From NCBI RefSeq assembly GCF_000241265.1, contig NZ_BAEE01000048.1:62001-126000 (forward strand): 64,000 nt of DNA, read 5' to 3'. This stretch comes from Gordonia araii NBRC 100433. GTDB lineage: Bacteria; Actinomycetota; Actinomycetes; Mycobacteriales; Mycobacteriaceae. The position numbers were made by a program, and so were the translations under genes. Shown in pieces: positions 26,680 through 34,836 of this stretch. Positions within the stretch are counted from its first letter, which is position 1. Every line of letters starts with the position of its first letter. The notes under the pieces were generated by a model. It had not been told where the DNA came from. It did no database searches and saw nothing but the letters and a program-made list of their open reading frames with translations.

Positions 26680-27354
26680 CTACTCGGCCAGCCAGGGCGG
26701 GCGCCCGACGCCGGTCATGCGCACGGTGCCCCACTGCGTGATCTCGGCGAGCTTCGCCTGTACCGGCTCGTGCTCCCCGCACGCGACCTCGACCCGCTTG
26801 GTGCCGGCGTAGAAGAGTTCCGGAGCACGGTTGCCGTGCAGGATTCCGGCCCAGTGGAATTGACCGTCGTTGCCGTCGATGTGCCCGCGAGCGCGCAGCC
26901 GCGCGCCGAACTCCTCGCCGTCGGCCATGACGCGCACCCCGTCGTCGAAGACCGCGGCCTCGACCGTCTCCTCGGTGAACCAGTCGTAGTCGACCGGGTT
27001 GAAGCGCCGTAGCGGATCGTGCTTGGCCGAGGTGAACAGACGTGACCGGCGGCGCGGCGACGATGGATTGTGCTGAACCGGCGGCCGGACCCGTACCCCG
27101 TGCGCTCCGGCGATCTGGGCCTCGGTGAGGGCGGCGACGATGTAGCCGACGGACTCGTCGCGGCAGTAGAACCGATTCGGCGTCTGCTCGGCGGCGACCG
27201 TCAGGTAGTTCGACGGCGGCGCCGCCTCGTCGGTCACGACGAGATCGGCATGCGAAGGGTCGTCGACGATGCGGAACTCCAGCGGCGACGCTTCCAGGTG
27301 GCGGCGCGTGGAAGTGATCGCATTCGACGAGCCGACGAGCGCGATCGTGGTCAC
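26680..27354 (-). CDS. DUF4873 domain-containing protein
   Basis: A 224-residue cytosolic protein. Residues about 1-100 begin VTTIALVGSSNAITSTRRHL and contain short beta-alpha units, perhaps a degenerate nucleotide-binding half. Residues about 125-224 match DUF4873: EAAVFDDGVRVMADGEEF, then ARGHIDGNDGQFHWAGILHG, and an ending TQWGTVRMTGVGRPPW. DUF4873 is often fused to flavin monooxygenases. The GTG at 27354 overlaps the stop of the diiron oxygenase gene as GTGA. The two are therefore co-translated and probably work on the same substrate, which is unknown. Confidence 0.75.
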   Translation of the reverse strand: MTTIALVGSSNAITSTRRHLEASPLEFRIVDDPSHADLVVTDEAAPPSNYLTVAAEQTPNRFYCRDESVGYIVAALTEAQIAGAHGVRVRPPVQHNPSSPRRRSRLFTSAKHDPLRRFNPVDYDWFTEETVEAAVFDDGVRVMADGEEFGARLRARGHIDGNDGQFHWAGILHGNRAPELFYAGTKRVEVACGEHEPVQAKLAEITQWGTVRMTGVGRPPWLAE

Positions 27355-28292
27355 GGCAGGAACTTCGATCGACGCCACAGGTACTCCGAGACCGGGCCCA
27401 TCAGGTCGGCCTGACGCAGGAACGACGCCAGCGGCGCGAACGACTTGACCTGCACTTCGTGGAACTTCGGATTCGCCCGGGCGATGCGCGCCGCCTCGCG
27501 CGGATTCGCGATTCCGGCACGGCGGTACATCTGCGGGTTCGTGAACAGCCGGCGGAAGACCGGACCGCCGAGTCCGTGAAGGTTCGCCGCGACCAGCGAC
27601 TCCCAGCGCGAACGGACCGGCTTGCGGCGCATAACACCGTCGCGGGCGAAGCCGATGTGCCTGGCTTCCTCGGTGACATGAATCTGCATCAGTCTGGCGA
27701 CGATGGGCTGCAACTCGGGGTCGGTCCGCATCTCGCGCTGCAAGGCGTCGAACAGCTCCTCGCCGATGAGGGTGATCACCCAGAGCAACGTGCCCCGCAT
27801 GACAGCGGGCAGGGCGAGCATGGCCGCCCGCTCCCACGGGCGCATCATGTACGGCCGCGCACCGCTGCGCTCGATCACCTTCCCGAACATCGTCATATGC
27901 CGGCACTCGTCGCCCATCTCGGTGAGCTCGTAGTGCGAGGTCGCCGCGGCGGGATCCTCACGCATCAAGCGGATCAGCAGTGCCCGGTTGAGGAGGTTCT
28001 CGAACCAGATGCCAACTGACAGCACGTGGGCCATCTCCTGCCGGGAGAGTTCGATGCGCTCGTCGGTGGTCATCGACTCCCACAACGGGGTGCCGTAGAG
28101 CGAGAGCACCTTCGGCGGAAGAAAGTACTTCCCCTCCTCAAGCGGCGCATCCCAGTCGAGTTCGACGATGGGATCGTAGGAGCGCGCCGACGATCCCTTG
28201 AGCAGACGGGTCGCGATCGCGGTACGGCCATCGGCGTCGTGGTCGCGCTGTGCGCTGGATTTGGTCTTGCGGTCGTTGTTCACAACGGTCAT
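27351..28292 (-). CDS. AurF-family diiron oxygenase
   Basis: Ferritin-like diiron protein of the AurF (p-aminobenzoate N-oxygenase) family, 313 residues. Carboxylate/histidine iron ligands are visible in SRQEMAHVLSVGIWFE, in MGDECRHMTMFGK (ExxH-like), in LIGEELFDALQRE and in HVTEEARHIGFARDG. The C-terminus after about residue 220 is basic and may bind the partner. AurF enzymes oxidise aryl amines; many actinobacterial members have no known substrate. The ATG at 28292 faces the LCP gene across a 151-nt divergent region. Confidence 0.88.
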   Translation of the reverse strand: MTVVNNDRKTKSSAQRDHDADGRTAIATRLLKGSSARSYDPIVELDWDAPLEEGKYFLPPKVLSLYGTPLWESMTTDERIELSRQEMAHVLSVGIWFENLLNRALLIRLMREDPAAATSHYELTEMGDECRHMTMFGKVIERSGARPYMMRPWERAAMLALPAVMRGTLLWVITLIGEELFDALQREMRTDPELQPIVARLMQIHVTEEARHIGFARDGVMRRKPVRSRWESLVAANLHGLGGPVFRRLFTNPQMYRRAGIANPREAARIARANPKFHEVQVKSFAPLASFLRQADLMGPVSEYLWRRSKFLP

Positions 28293-28345
28293 CGGTCAAA
28301 CCCTTCTGTGTGACCTCCAACACTATGGCCGAGCACCCGTATCGT

Positions 28346-28378
28346 CAATGACCACTGTGCCAGTAGGCAATGTCATTG
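28346..28378. promoter_or_regulatory. Inverted repeats in the AurF/LCP divergent region
   Basis: CAATGAC (28346-28352) pairs with GTCATTG (28372-28378), and inside lies TGCC-AGTA-GGCA (28358-28369). The nested arms are not centred on the same axis, so this could be two overlapping operators. No regulator gene is adjacent. Confidence 0.35.
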
Positions 28379-28443
28379 TTGGGTCGCGCACATCGGCGGC
28401 GCGTTTCAGCGTCGACTCAGCCGTGATGCGTACATTTGTCCGG

Positions 28444-29937
28444 GTGAACGACCCGCGCCAGCAGCCGAACCTGCGGCGCCGACGCCAGGAGCAGGACCAA
28501 CAGGCCGGGACACAGTCGCCCCCGCCCCGGCCCCGCACCCCTGGACCGGCGCCGCGGTCCGACGACGCGCGCGCCGGGCAGGGGATTCCCGCCCCGCCCC
28601 GGCCACCGGCGCGCGACCCCGCGGCCACCGCCCAGGCGAACCAGACGCCCGTCTATCAACCGCCGCTCGCTTGGTCGGCGCCACCGAACGACCGGCCGGC
28701 CAATCGCACGGCACAGCCGCGCCAGGCTCAACCCGGCCGGGCACCGCAACGCCCCGGCCAGGGCCCCAACCGACGGCCGGCGCCACCCCCCGCCGGGCGC
28801 GAGACGGGCCGCAAGTACGCACCCACCCAGACGCCGGAACCGCTGCCGAGCGGCGAGCGGGTCAACCGCGCCGGAGCCGGCGGAAAGCCCCCGACCGGGA
28901 AGCCGCCGCGCCGCGCGACGAATTCGGACAAACCGCGCCAGCCCAAGCCGGCACGCCCGAAGAAGCGACGCCGGCTCGTGTCCGTCCGGGGGGTGCTCAC
29001 CCTCCTGCTGGTCCTGATCATCACCGCGCTCGTCGCCGCGGTCGGCGGCCTCGTCTACTACGACGGCAAGCTGACGCGCGTCAACGCCCTCAACTTCGGC
29101 GACCGCATCCGGTCGACGCCGGGGACCAACTGGCTCATCGTCGGCACCGACTCCCGCGACGGGATGACCGCGGCCGAACGCAGGAAGCTATCGACCGGAC
29201 CCGACGAGGGGGGCGCCCGCACCGACACGATCATGCTCGTCTCGAAACCGACGAGCGGCCCGACGGCGATCGTCTCGATTCCCCGCGACCTCTTCGTCGA
29301 GATTCCCGACGGCTACGGACAGCACAAGATCAACGCGGCATTCAACATGGGCGGGCCGCAGTTGCTGGTGCGCACTGTCGAAGCGTTGTCCGGGGTGCAC
29401 ATCGACCACTACGCGGAGATCGGGTTCGGCGGTTTCGCCAACGTCGTCGACGCCATAGGCGGCATCGACATCTGCCTCAAACAGTCCCTGCGCGACCCGA
29501 AGGCCGGGCTCCGGTTGAGGGCCGGCTGCCAGAAGATCAACGGCCGCCAAGCGCTCGGCCTGGTGCGCAGCCGCGACTTCCCCAACGCCGACCTGCAGCG
29601 CGTCGTCAACCAGCGCAAGGTATTCGCGGCGCTGATGGCGAAGGCGACCAGCCCCGGCGTGCTGCTCAACCCGTTCCAGCTGCTGCCCTTTGTCGACGGC
29701 ATCGTCGGGGCCCTGACCGTCGACACCAACGACCATTCCTGGGACCTGCTGGCGCTGGCGTGGGGGCTGCGCGGATCGGCGTTGATGGTCACCGTGCCGA
29801 CCGGCGGCCAGGTGTGGAGCGGCGACGGTGACTCGCTCGCCGTCGGCTCCAACACCGAGGAGTTCTTCGCGCGCCTCGCCCGTGGCCTGCCCGTCGACCC
29901 GAAGTCGGTCGACGAGGGCGACGCCGCGATCGGCTAG
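28444..29937 (+). CDS. LytR-CpsA-Psr (LCP) family cell-wall ligase
   Basis: Membrane-anchored LCP protein of 497 residues; the family attaches arabinogalactan to peptidoglycan in mycolata. The first 170 residues are Pro/Arg/Gln-rich and disordered, ending in a polybasic stretch (ARPKKRRRLVS). One transmembrane helix follows (about 183-205, VLTLLLVLIITALVAAVGGL). The LCP domain has WLIVGTDSRDGM, ARTDTIMLVSKP, VSIPRDLFVEIPDG, the DHYAEIGFGGFANVVDAIGG block and GLVRSRDFPNADLQR. The GTG at 28444 lies 7 nt after TACATT, which fits a leaderless start; an ATG at 28426 would precede that box. Its stop overlaps the convergent ferritin stop. Confidence 0.9.
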   Translation: MNDPRQQPNLRRRRQEQDQQAGTQSPPPRPRTPGPAPRSDDARAGQGIPAPPRPPARDPAATAQANQTPVYQPPLAWSAPPNDRPANRTAQPRQAQPGRAPQRPGQGPNRRPAPPPAGRETGRKYAPTQTPEPLPSGERVNRAGAGGKPPTGKPPRRATNSDKPRQPKPARPKKRRRLVSVRGVLTLLLVLIITALVAAVGGLVYYDGKLTRVNALNFGDRIRSTPGTNWLIVGTDSRDGMTAAERRKLSTGPDEGGARTDTIMLVSKPTSGPTAIVSIPRDLFVEIPDGYGQHKINAAFNMGGPQLLVRTVEALSGVHIDHYAEIGFGGFANVVDAIGGIDICLKQSLRDPKAGLRLRAGCQKINGRQALGLVRSRDFPNADLQRVVNQRKVFAALMAKATSPGVLLNPFQLLPFVDGIVGALTVDTNDHSWDLLALAWGLRGSALMVTVPTGGQVWSGDGDSLAVGSNTEEFFARLARGLPVDPKSVDEGDAAIG

Positions 29938-30470
29938 AGATTCCCTCCGGCGGCGGCCGGGGCGGAGTCGTCGGCGGTGTCCTGCCCGTTGATCTCACGT
30001 TCGACGAAGGTCTCGAGGTCGAAGATGTTGCCCTTGGCGCGCTCGGCGATGGTGAGCAGCGTGGTCATCGTCGCGACCTCCTCGACCTGCTCCTTGAGGA
30101 ACCACTGCATGAACTGCTCGCCGAGGTAGTCGCCGTCGTCGCGGGCGACGCGCGCCAGGTTGACGATCTGCTCGGTGACCTCCTGCTCCTGCCGCAGGGC
30201 GAGCTTGATGGGCTCGGTGAAGTCGCCGAACTTGTTGAGCGGGGTGTCGACACCCGGTATCTCGACGGCCTGCCCGCGGTCCAGGAAGTACTGAACGATC
30301 ATCATCGCGTGATTGCGCTCTTCGACCGATTGCTCGTAGAAGTGCTGCGCGAGCTGAGGCATGTCCTCGTTGTCGTAGTAGACGGCAATCGCGTTGTACT
30401 GCTGACTCGCGGCGAACTCGTTGGTGATCTGATCGGCGAGCAGTTGCTGAAACTTCGTCCGTTCGGTCAT
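29934..30470 (-). CDS. bfrB: Ferritin BfrB
   Basis: Iron-storage ferritin that oxidises and mineralises iron in a 24-mer shell; 178 residues. It aligns throughout with M. tuberculosis BfrB: ITNEFAASQQYNAIAVYYD, then HFYEQSVEERNHAMMIV, VEIPGVDTPLNKFGDF, GEQFMQWFLKEQVEEVATM and a Gly/Ala-rich tail ending GGNL. Ferroxidase ligands (Glu in NEF, ExxH in ERNH, and EQVEE) are intact and there is no haem-binding Met site. The minus-strand sequence TACGAT-TGCTGA-ATG indicates a leaderless transcript. A 21-bp repeat array lies 46-146 nt upstream. Counterpart of Rv3841. Confidence 0.96.
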   Translation of the reverse strand: MTERTKFQQLLADQITNEFAASQQYNAIAVYYDNEDMPQLAQHFYEQSVEERNHAMMIVQYFLDRGQAVEIPGVDTPLNKFGDFTEPIKLALRQEQEVTEQIVNLARVARDDGDYLGEQFMQWFLKEQVEEVATMTTLLTIAERAKGNIFDLETFVEREINGQDTADDSAPAAAGGNL

Positions 30471-30476
30471 TCAGCA

Positions 30477-30482
30477 ATCGTA
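30477..30482 (-). promoter_or_regulatory. -10 box for leaderless bfrB
   Basis: On the minus strand TACGAT is followed by six bases and then the bfrB ATG. No ribosome site is present between them. This matches the layout of the box at 7964-7969. Confidence 0.45.
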
Positions 30483-30515
30483 GATGCAAACGTCGCATCG
30501 ACGTGCGGCTCCCGT

Positions 30516-30616
30516 GGGCACGGTCGGCGGAATTCTGGGCACGGTCGGAGGGATTCTGGGCACGCTCGGCGAAAATCCGGGCACGGTCGGCGGGATTCTG
30601 GGCACGGTCGGCGGGG
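30516..30616. repeat. 21-bp tandem repeat array upstream of bfrB
   Basis: Five units of about 21 bp with consensus GGGCACGGTCGGCGGGATTC plus T. Units 1-4 start at 30516, 30537, 30558 and 30579, and a partial fifth runs from 30600 to 30616. Unit 3 has diverged most (GCGAAAATCC end). The array separates the bfrB promoter from the DUF5926 stop. The same unit is repeated at 40659-40757 upstream of sodA. Confidence 0.9.
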
Positions 30617-31603
30617 CTAGATGCGCAGCGTGATCTGCCGCGTCCGGATTCCCGCACGCGACCGGCGCTGCTCGCCGGTGAGTTCGGACTTGTCGGCCAT
30701 CGCCTCGACGAGCCAGGCGTCGAACTGGTCCAGACCGTCGTACCACTCGTCCGAGTGCTTCTCGGGGTCGAGGTCGAAGACGGGGACGATGAGCCCGTGG
30801 GTGCGGAACGAACCCGCGAACCGCGAGCCCTCACCGAGCGTCAGATGTCCGTCTGCGTGCAACCGCGCCATCGCCGTCATCACCGCGTCCTCATCCTCGG
30901 GACGGACCCAGCGCAGGTGTGCGCGCTCGCCCGCATCCGCCCACCACGGAGCGCCCAGCCCGCTCTTGGGTGTCATCCGGGCCGCCGGCGTGATCGTTCC
31001 GGCCGCGTTGTCGAGCATCTCCCGGACCGCGGGCTCCAGTTTCGCACCCGGCGCGTACCACCACGCGAAGTCTTCGTGGACGGTGATGTCCAGGGGCGCA
31101 TCGACGTCGAGCAGGTCGGCCAGCGACTTGTCGGTCGGTTCGCCCGGGAACTGCTCGTCGCTCTTCGCGTGTGCCGCCCAGTCGACGGCTGCCGCGAACT
31201 CCGCGGCGATGTCGGCCGGCTCGGGGTCGACCTGCAAGCCGGCGAATCCTTCGCGCGCACCCTTGCCGTCGCGGACCATGGCGCCGACCGCGCCGGGCAG
31301 GACCGTCCCGACGCTGACGTGGTTGCGGACGCCCTCCTTCTGCACCGAGGGTCCGGGCTCGTCATCGGGGACGACGGACTTCAGCTCGGGCTCGGGCGGG
31401 CCCGGCTCGATCAGGGACAGTCGAGCGGTCGCCGAGGCGACGAAGGTGCGCAGGGCGACGAGATCGCACTCGGCGGCGAGACCCTCGAAAGGACGCTTGG
31501 GCGCCGCGGCGGCCGCGGCCTGGCGCTCCTTGCGCGCGGCGACCCTCTCGGCACGATTACTTCCCGGGCGCGGGCCGCTGCCGCGCTTGCTCTTCTTGCC
31601 CAT
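30617..31603 (-). CDS. DUF5926 family protein
   Basis: A 328-residue cytosolic protein conserved in actinobacteria under the DUF5926 name. The N-terminus is very basic and Ala-rich (MGKKSKRGSGPRPGSNRAER). The family core begins at KRPFEGLAAECDLVALRTFV, continues through TVLPGAVGAMVRDGKGAREG and DFAWWYAPGAKLEPAVREML, and ends with HLRWVRPEDEDAVMTAMARL, HGLIVPVFDLDP and RSRAGIRTRQITLRI. Streptomyces members carry an SEC-C zinc motif before the core; it is missing here. Function is unknown. Its stop codon touches the 21-bp repeat array. Confidence 0.8.
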   Translation of the reverse strand: MGKKSKRGSGPRPGSNRAERVAARKERQAAAAAAPKRPFEGLAAECDLVALRTFVASATARLSLIEPGPPEPELKSVVPDDEPGPSVQKEGVRNHVSVGTVLPGAVGAMVRDGKGAREGFAGLQVDPEPADIAAEFAAAVDWAAHAKSDEQFPGEPTDKSLADLLDVDAPLDITVHEDFAWWYAPGAKLEPAVREMLDNAAGTITPAARMTPKSGLGAPWWADAGERAHLRWVRPEDEDAVMTAMARLHADGHLTLGEGSRFAGSFRTHGLIVPVFDLDPEKHSDEWYDGLDQFDAWLVEAMADKSELTGEQRRSRAGIRTRQITLRI

Positions 31604-31651
31604 GGTCCAACTCTTTCACACGCGACGCGATGTGCGTGCCGCTGGCCGGAT

Positions 31652-32434
31652 TCAGACCGTGACCAGCCAGTCGCGCACGTTCGCCGGATGATTCGTCGCT
31701 ATCCACCGCACGCCGATATCGGCGCACAGCTGGACGTCGGGCCGGTCCTCGACGGTCCAGCAGTAAGTGACCCGGCCGGCCGCTGCCGCCTTGTCGACGA
31801 GTTCGGGGTGCATGCGCAGGGTCTCGACCGACGGACCGATCCCCGTCGCGCCGACCGCCGTGGCGGCGCTCCCGCCGAGTACCCGCGCGGTGTCTCCCAG
31901 CAGGATCGTCGGAAGCATGGGCGCGTTCCGGCGGATCCGCCACACCCCCGACGACGAGAACGAGATGACCACGGCTCGGCTGTGATCGGCCGACGGCGGG
32001 GTGGCCACTGAGAAGCGGTGCAGCGTCTCCAGCAGCTTCTGCTCGACGAGGCTGCCGAAGCGGACCGGATGCTTGGTCTCGATGAACAGCCGGACGGGTC
32101 GCCGCCAGTCCAGGGTGAGGGTCATCAACTCGTCCAGCGTCAGGACGGTCGCCGACCGTCCGCCGAACCAGCTGCCGAAGTCATGCTCGCGCAACTGCGC
32201 GAGCGTCATCTCGCTGACGGCGCCGGTGCCGTCGGAGGTCCGGTCGATCGTCCGGTCGTGGATGCAGACGAGTTCGTGGTCCGCGGTGAGTCGCACATCG
32301 CATTCGAGGCCATCCGCGCCCTGTTCGAGGGCGAGTTCATAGGCGGCGAGGGTGTGTTCGGGAGCATCGCCCGAGGCTCCGCGGTGAGCTACGACGGCCG
32401 GCTTGCCCGATCGGGACACGCGCTGCTCGGTCAC
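31652..32434 (-). CDS. glpQ1: Glycerophosphodiester phosphodiesterase
   Basis: Hydrolyses glycerophosphodiesters to glycerol 3-phosphate and an alcohol; 260 residues, no signal peptide. GDPD hallmarks are [19 protein letters not shown] (catalytic His), [20 protein letters not shown] (metal-binding Glu/Asp and second His), and [11 protein letters not shown] further on. The GTG at 32434 overlaps the stop of the upstream gene as GTGA, a pattern repeated in this genome. An in-frame ATG at 32446 would add four residues. It follows the Rv3843c-like gene as glpQ1 (Rv3842c) does in M. tuberculosis. Confidence 0.92.
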
Positions 32435-33459
32435 GCGTTGACCCATCGGCGTTTGGTCCCGGCCTGGTCCCGGACGGGCGCCGGATCGAAGACCCGGACC
32501 AGTCGCGGAATCATCCACCAGGCGAAGGCCGCCGAGGCCAGGGCGGACACGATGAACAGCACCAGCGAATCGGCTTGGGTCTGCAAGCTGCCGCTCTGGC
32601 TGCCCGCGCGCCGTGCCAGTGCCGCCCACAGCGCGACCCCGTTCACCAGGACCCACGCGATCCAGATCTTGCGCAGTTCGACCGCCGCTCGCGGCGTCAT
32701 CACCCGACTGTCGATCAACGCGGCCTCCCGCACCACGAACGGCGCGGTGATCACGTTGAGCAACGGAGTCACCGACATCGGCCACAGGAACCACCGCGGC
32801 CGAGGTTCCAGCCGGTGCGCGTGGCGGTAGGCGAGGGCGCGAGTCGCGATTACCCACTGGCCGAACCGGAACAGGGCGAAGAGCATGGCACCGACGGCGA
32901 GACCACCGGAGAGGATCACGAGACCAGAGGTCAGGAGATCCAGCCAGCCCGGGATCAGCCGATCCCGGCCGATGACGACGAGCAGATATCGCAGCAGGTG
33001 GATACCGGCGCTGACCGCCAGCACGATGGCCACCTGGTGCGCGGCGCGGACGAATCGCAGCGACTCGGCTTTGGCCTGCTGTTCGACGGGGACCTCGAGC
33101 CAGCTGGCCGGCAGGTCGCGCAGCCCCCACGTGGGGATGGTCCGGTACCTAGGCGTCGGACGGGGCGCCGCTCCCCAGCTTCGGCGGCGCGGCGCGGGCC
33201 GTGCTTCGGGCGGACGCTGAGCGACCCAACGGACCTTGGGGGACGCGCCCGGGCGGTAACCGGCGACGCGCTGCTGCGGCGGCCGGGCGACGACTGGCGC
33301 CGGTGCTTCGGCGAGCGCCTGTGAGACGCGGTCCGTGGTGACGACGACGAGGATGCCGTTGCAGCGCGGGCAACGCGTGCGCCCGGCGCGGTGCGGAGCC
33401 TGGATCCGGCAGTTGCGGCAGAGGTCGACCAGTTTGGCGGCGGCGGGAGGTTGAGTCAT
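32431..33459 (-). CDS. DUF4328-like membrane protein with N-terminal zinc ribbon (Rv3843c-like)
   Basis: A 342-residue membrane protein. The N-terminus carries a zinc ribbon with Cys14, Cys17, Cys30 and Cys33 (CRNC and CPRC). A Pro/Arg-rich linker follows to about residue 115. About six hydrophobic helices then appear in the DUF4328 arrangement, including [40 protein letters not shown] and [20 protein letters not shown]. The length equals that of Rv3843c. It is coupled to glpQ1 by GTGA and lies 8 nt from the rhodanese gene, so the three look like one operon. The molecular role is unknown. Confidence 0.8.
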
Positions 33460-33467
33460 GGTCCGCC

Positions 33468-33791
33468 TCACGTCCCCGTCTCGACCGGCTTGCCGCTGGC
33501 CTCCCACGCGACCATCCCGCCTTGCACGCAGGTTGCCTCCCGGCCGACGTGCTCGAAGTACTCCAGCATTCGGAAGGAGCGGCCACTGGTGCGGCAGATG
33601 ACGAAGAGTTCGGCGTCGGGATCGATCTCCTCGATCCGCGCGGGTACCTCGCCGAGCGGGATGTGCAGGGCGCCGCGAACGTGGCCGCCCTCCCACTCGT
33701 CCGGTTCACGAATGTCGAGCAGGATGCGGTCAGTCTCTGCGGTGAAGTCATCGGGGAGTTCGGTCACCGGCACCTGTTCGAATGCGGGCAT
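33468..33791 (-). CDS. Rhodanese-like sulfurtransferase
   Basis: Single-domain rhodanese of 107 residues. The fold is recognisable from [20 protein letters not shown] followed by [14 protein letters not shown]. The active-site loop [13 protein letters not shown] carries the catalytic Cys, and [19 protein letters not shown] closes the domain. It likely moves sulfane sulfur in the cytosol. The ATG at 33791 is preferred over longer in-frame starts because the preceding residues are unlike the family. It is probably the first gene of the rhodanese, Rv3843c-like, glpQ1 operon. Confidence 0.9.
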
Positions 33792-34164
33792 GCTCCCATC
33801 GTGGCACAGGTTGTATTCGCCGGGCGGCCCAACGTCGACCCTTCGACTGCGACCGGCGACGCGAAGCCCCATCGAGTGCCCGGTGTCAAGCACGGATCCC
33901 ACGCCGGCCAGGCCGGCGAAGATATCCACAGGTCACGGGCATAGGCGTTTTACCCGCAAAGATTCGCCCCCTGAACCACTACATGAGAGTGAATCCCCGA
34001 TTGAGCAGTGTGGCCACAAACCAGCCCAATTGTGAACTGCGCCACCAATTCACGCGAGCGCCGGTGAATTCCCAGCACTATTTCGAATTTGGACACGATG
34101 TGTTTGTAGATTGCCACAAAACTGATATTGCCTGTGGACAACGTGTGGACAACTCCTCGGGCGC
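33792..34164. other. AT-richer intergenic region with DnaA-box-like sites
   Basis: A 373-nt gap upstream of the rhodanese gene and downstream of the TetR gene, visibly lower in GC than its surroundings. It contains ATATCCACA (33922-33930), the perfect palindrome TGTGGCCACA (34009-34018), and two direct TGTGGACAA 9-mers (34133-34141 and 34144-34152) set 11 bp apart. The 9-mer is the complement of TTGTCCACA, a known actinobacterial DnaA-box form. No credible ORF lies here. Confidence 0.6.
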
Positions 34165-34827
34165 TCAGATCTCCGGCCAATTCCGTTCCAAGCCGTCGAT
34201 GATGAAATCGACCTTCGCATCCACCGCGCCTCGTTCGGTCCATGAATCCTGCGGGCGCATCGTCGAATCATCGTCGAGCGCCTCGCGCACACGGTCGAGA
34301 CCGGTCGCCCCGTCGGAGTCGATGGCACGCATGGAATCGATGCTCAGGTACGAGGCGAAGATGGTGTCGCCGAGGAAATCGAGCGCGAACATCGCCTGCC
34401 CCCGGGTTCGTCCCGCACCGGCCAGCGCCTCCGCATACGCGGCGAAGATGTGGTCGATTCGGGTGAAGGCGGTGGGGAGCGCATAGACCAGCCGACTCAG
34501 ACCGGGATACTCCTCGCACACCCGCCAGCACTCGTCGGACCACAGCCGCAACACCTCTCGCCATCCCGTACCCGGCGTGGGCACGCGCAGCGTCGCCGCC
34601 GCCGTATCCAGACAGGCGATCACCAGATCGTCCCGGGACGGGAAGAGCCGGTAGATCGCCCCGGTCACGACACCGAGGCGGTCGGCCACCGCACTCATCG
34701 TGAAGGTGTCCATGCCCTCGGCGATCGCCGCTTCGACGACGTCGGCCGCGGTGAACGCCGGCTTTCGGCCCGCGCGCTTGCCGGCGCGAACAGCGGGCGG
34801 CTCCGGTTCGGGCGTCGTCACATGCAC
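34165..34827 (-). CDS. TetR/AcrR-family transcriptional regulator
   Basis: A 220-residue TetR regulator. The HTH is AADVVEAAIAEGMDTFTMSA followed by VADRLGVVTGAIYRLFPSRD. The C-terminal ligand domain includes WREVLRLWSDECWRVCEEYP and a predicted helical bundle to residue 220. The ATG at 34827 lies 9 nt downstream of the second ABC gene, so it is the last gene of that operon. A palindrome (TTGTGAA-N5-TTCACAA) in the operon's promoter is the best candidate operator, which would make this an autoregulator of iron-siderophore-type transport. This link is inferred. Confidence 0.87.
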   Translation of the reverse strand: MHVTTPEPEPPAVRAGKRAGRKPAFTAADVVEAAIAEGMDTFTMSAVADRLGVVTGAIYRLFPSRDDLVIACLDTAAATLRVPTPGTGWREVLRLWSDECWRVCEEYPGLSRLVYALPTAFTRIDHIFAAYAEALAGAGRTRGQAMFALDFLGDTIFASYLSIDSMRAIDSDGATGLDRVREALDDDSTMRPQDSWTERGAVDAKVDFIIDGLERNWPEI

Positions 34828-34836
34828 GGATCCAGA

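Noticed and set aside
30516-30616. CRISPR array
   Set aside because: The 21-bp units follow one another without spacers, and no cas gene is present. The same applies to the arrays at 40659 and 52417.
33922-34152. Chromosomal replication origin
   Set aside because: Only two good and one weak DnaA-box-like sites, and no dnaA, dnaN, rpmH or parAB gene in the window; the syntenic region in mycobacteria is not the origin.
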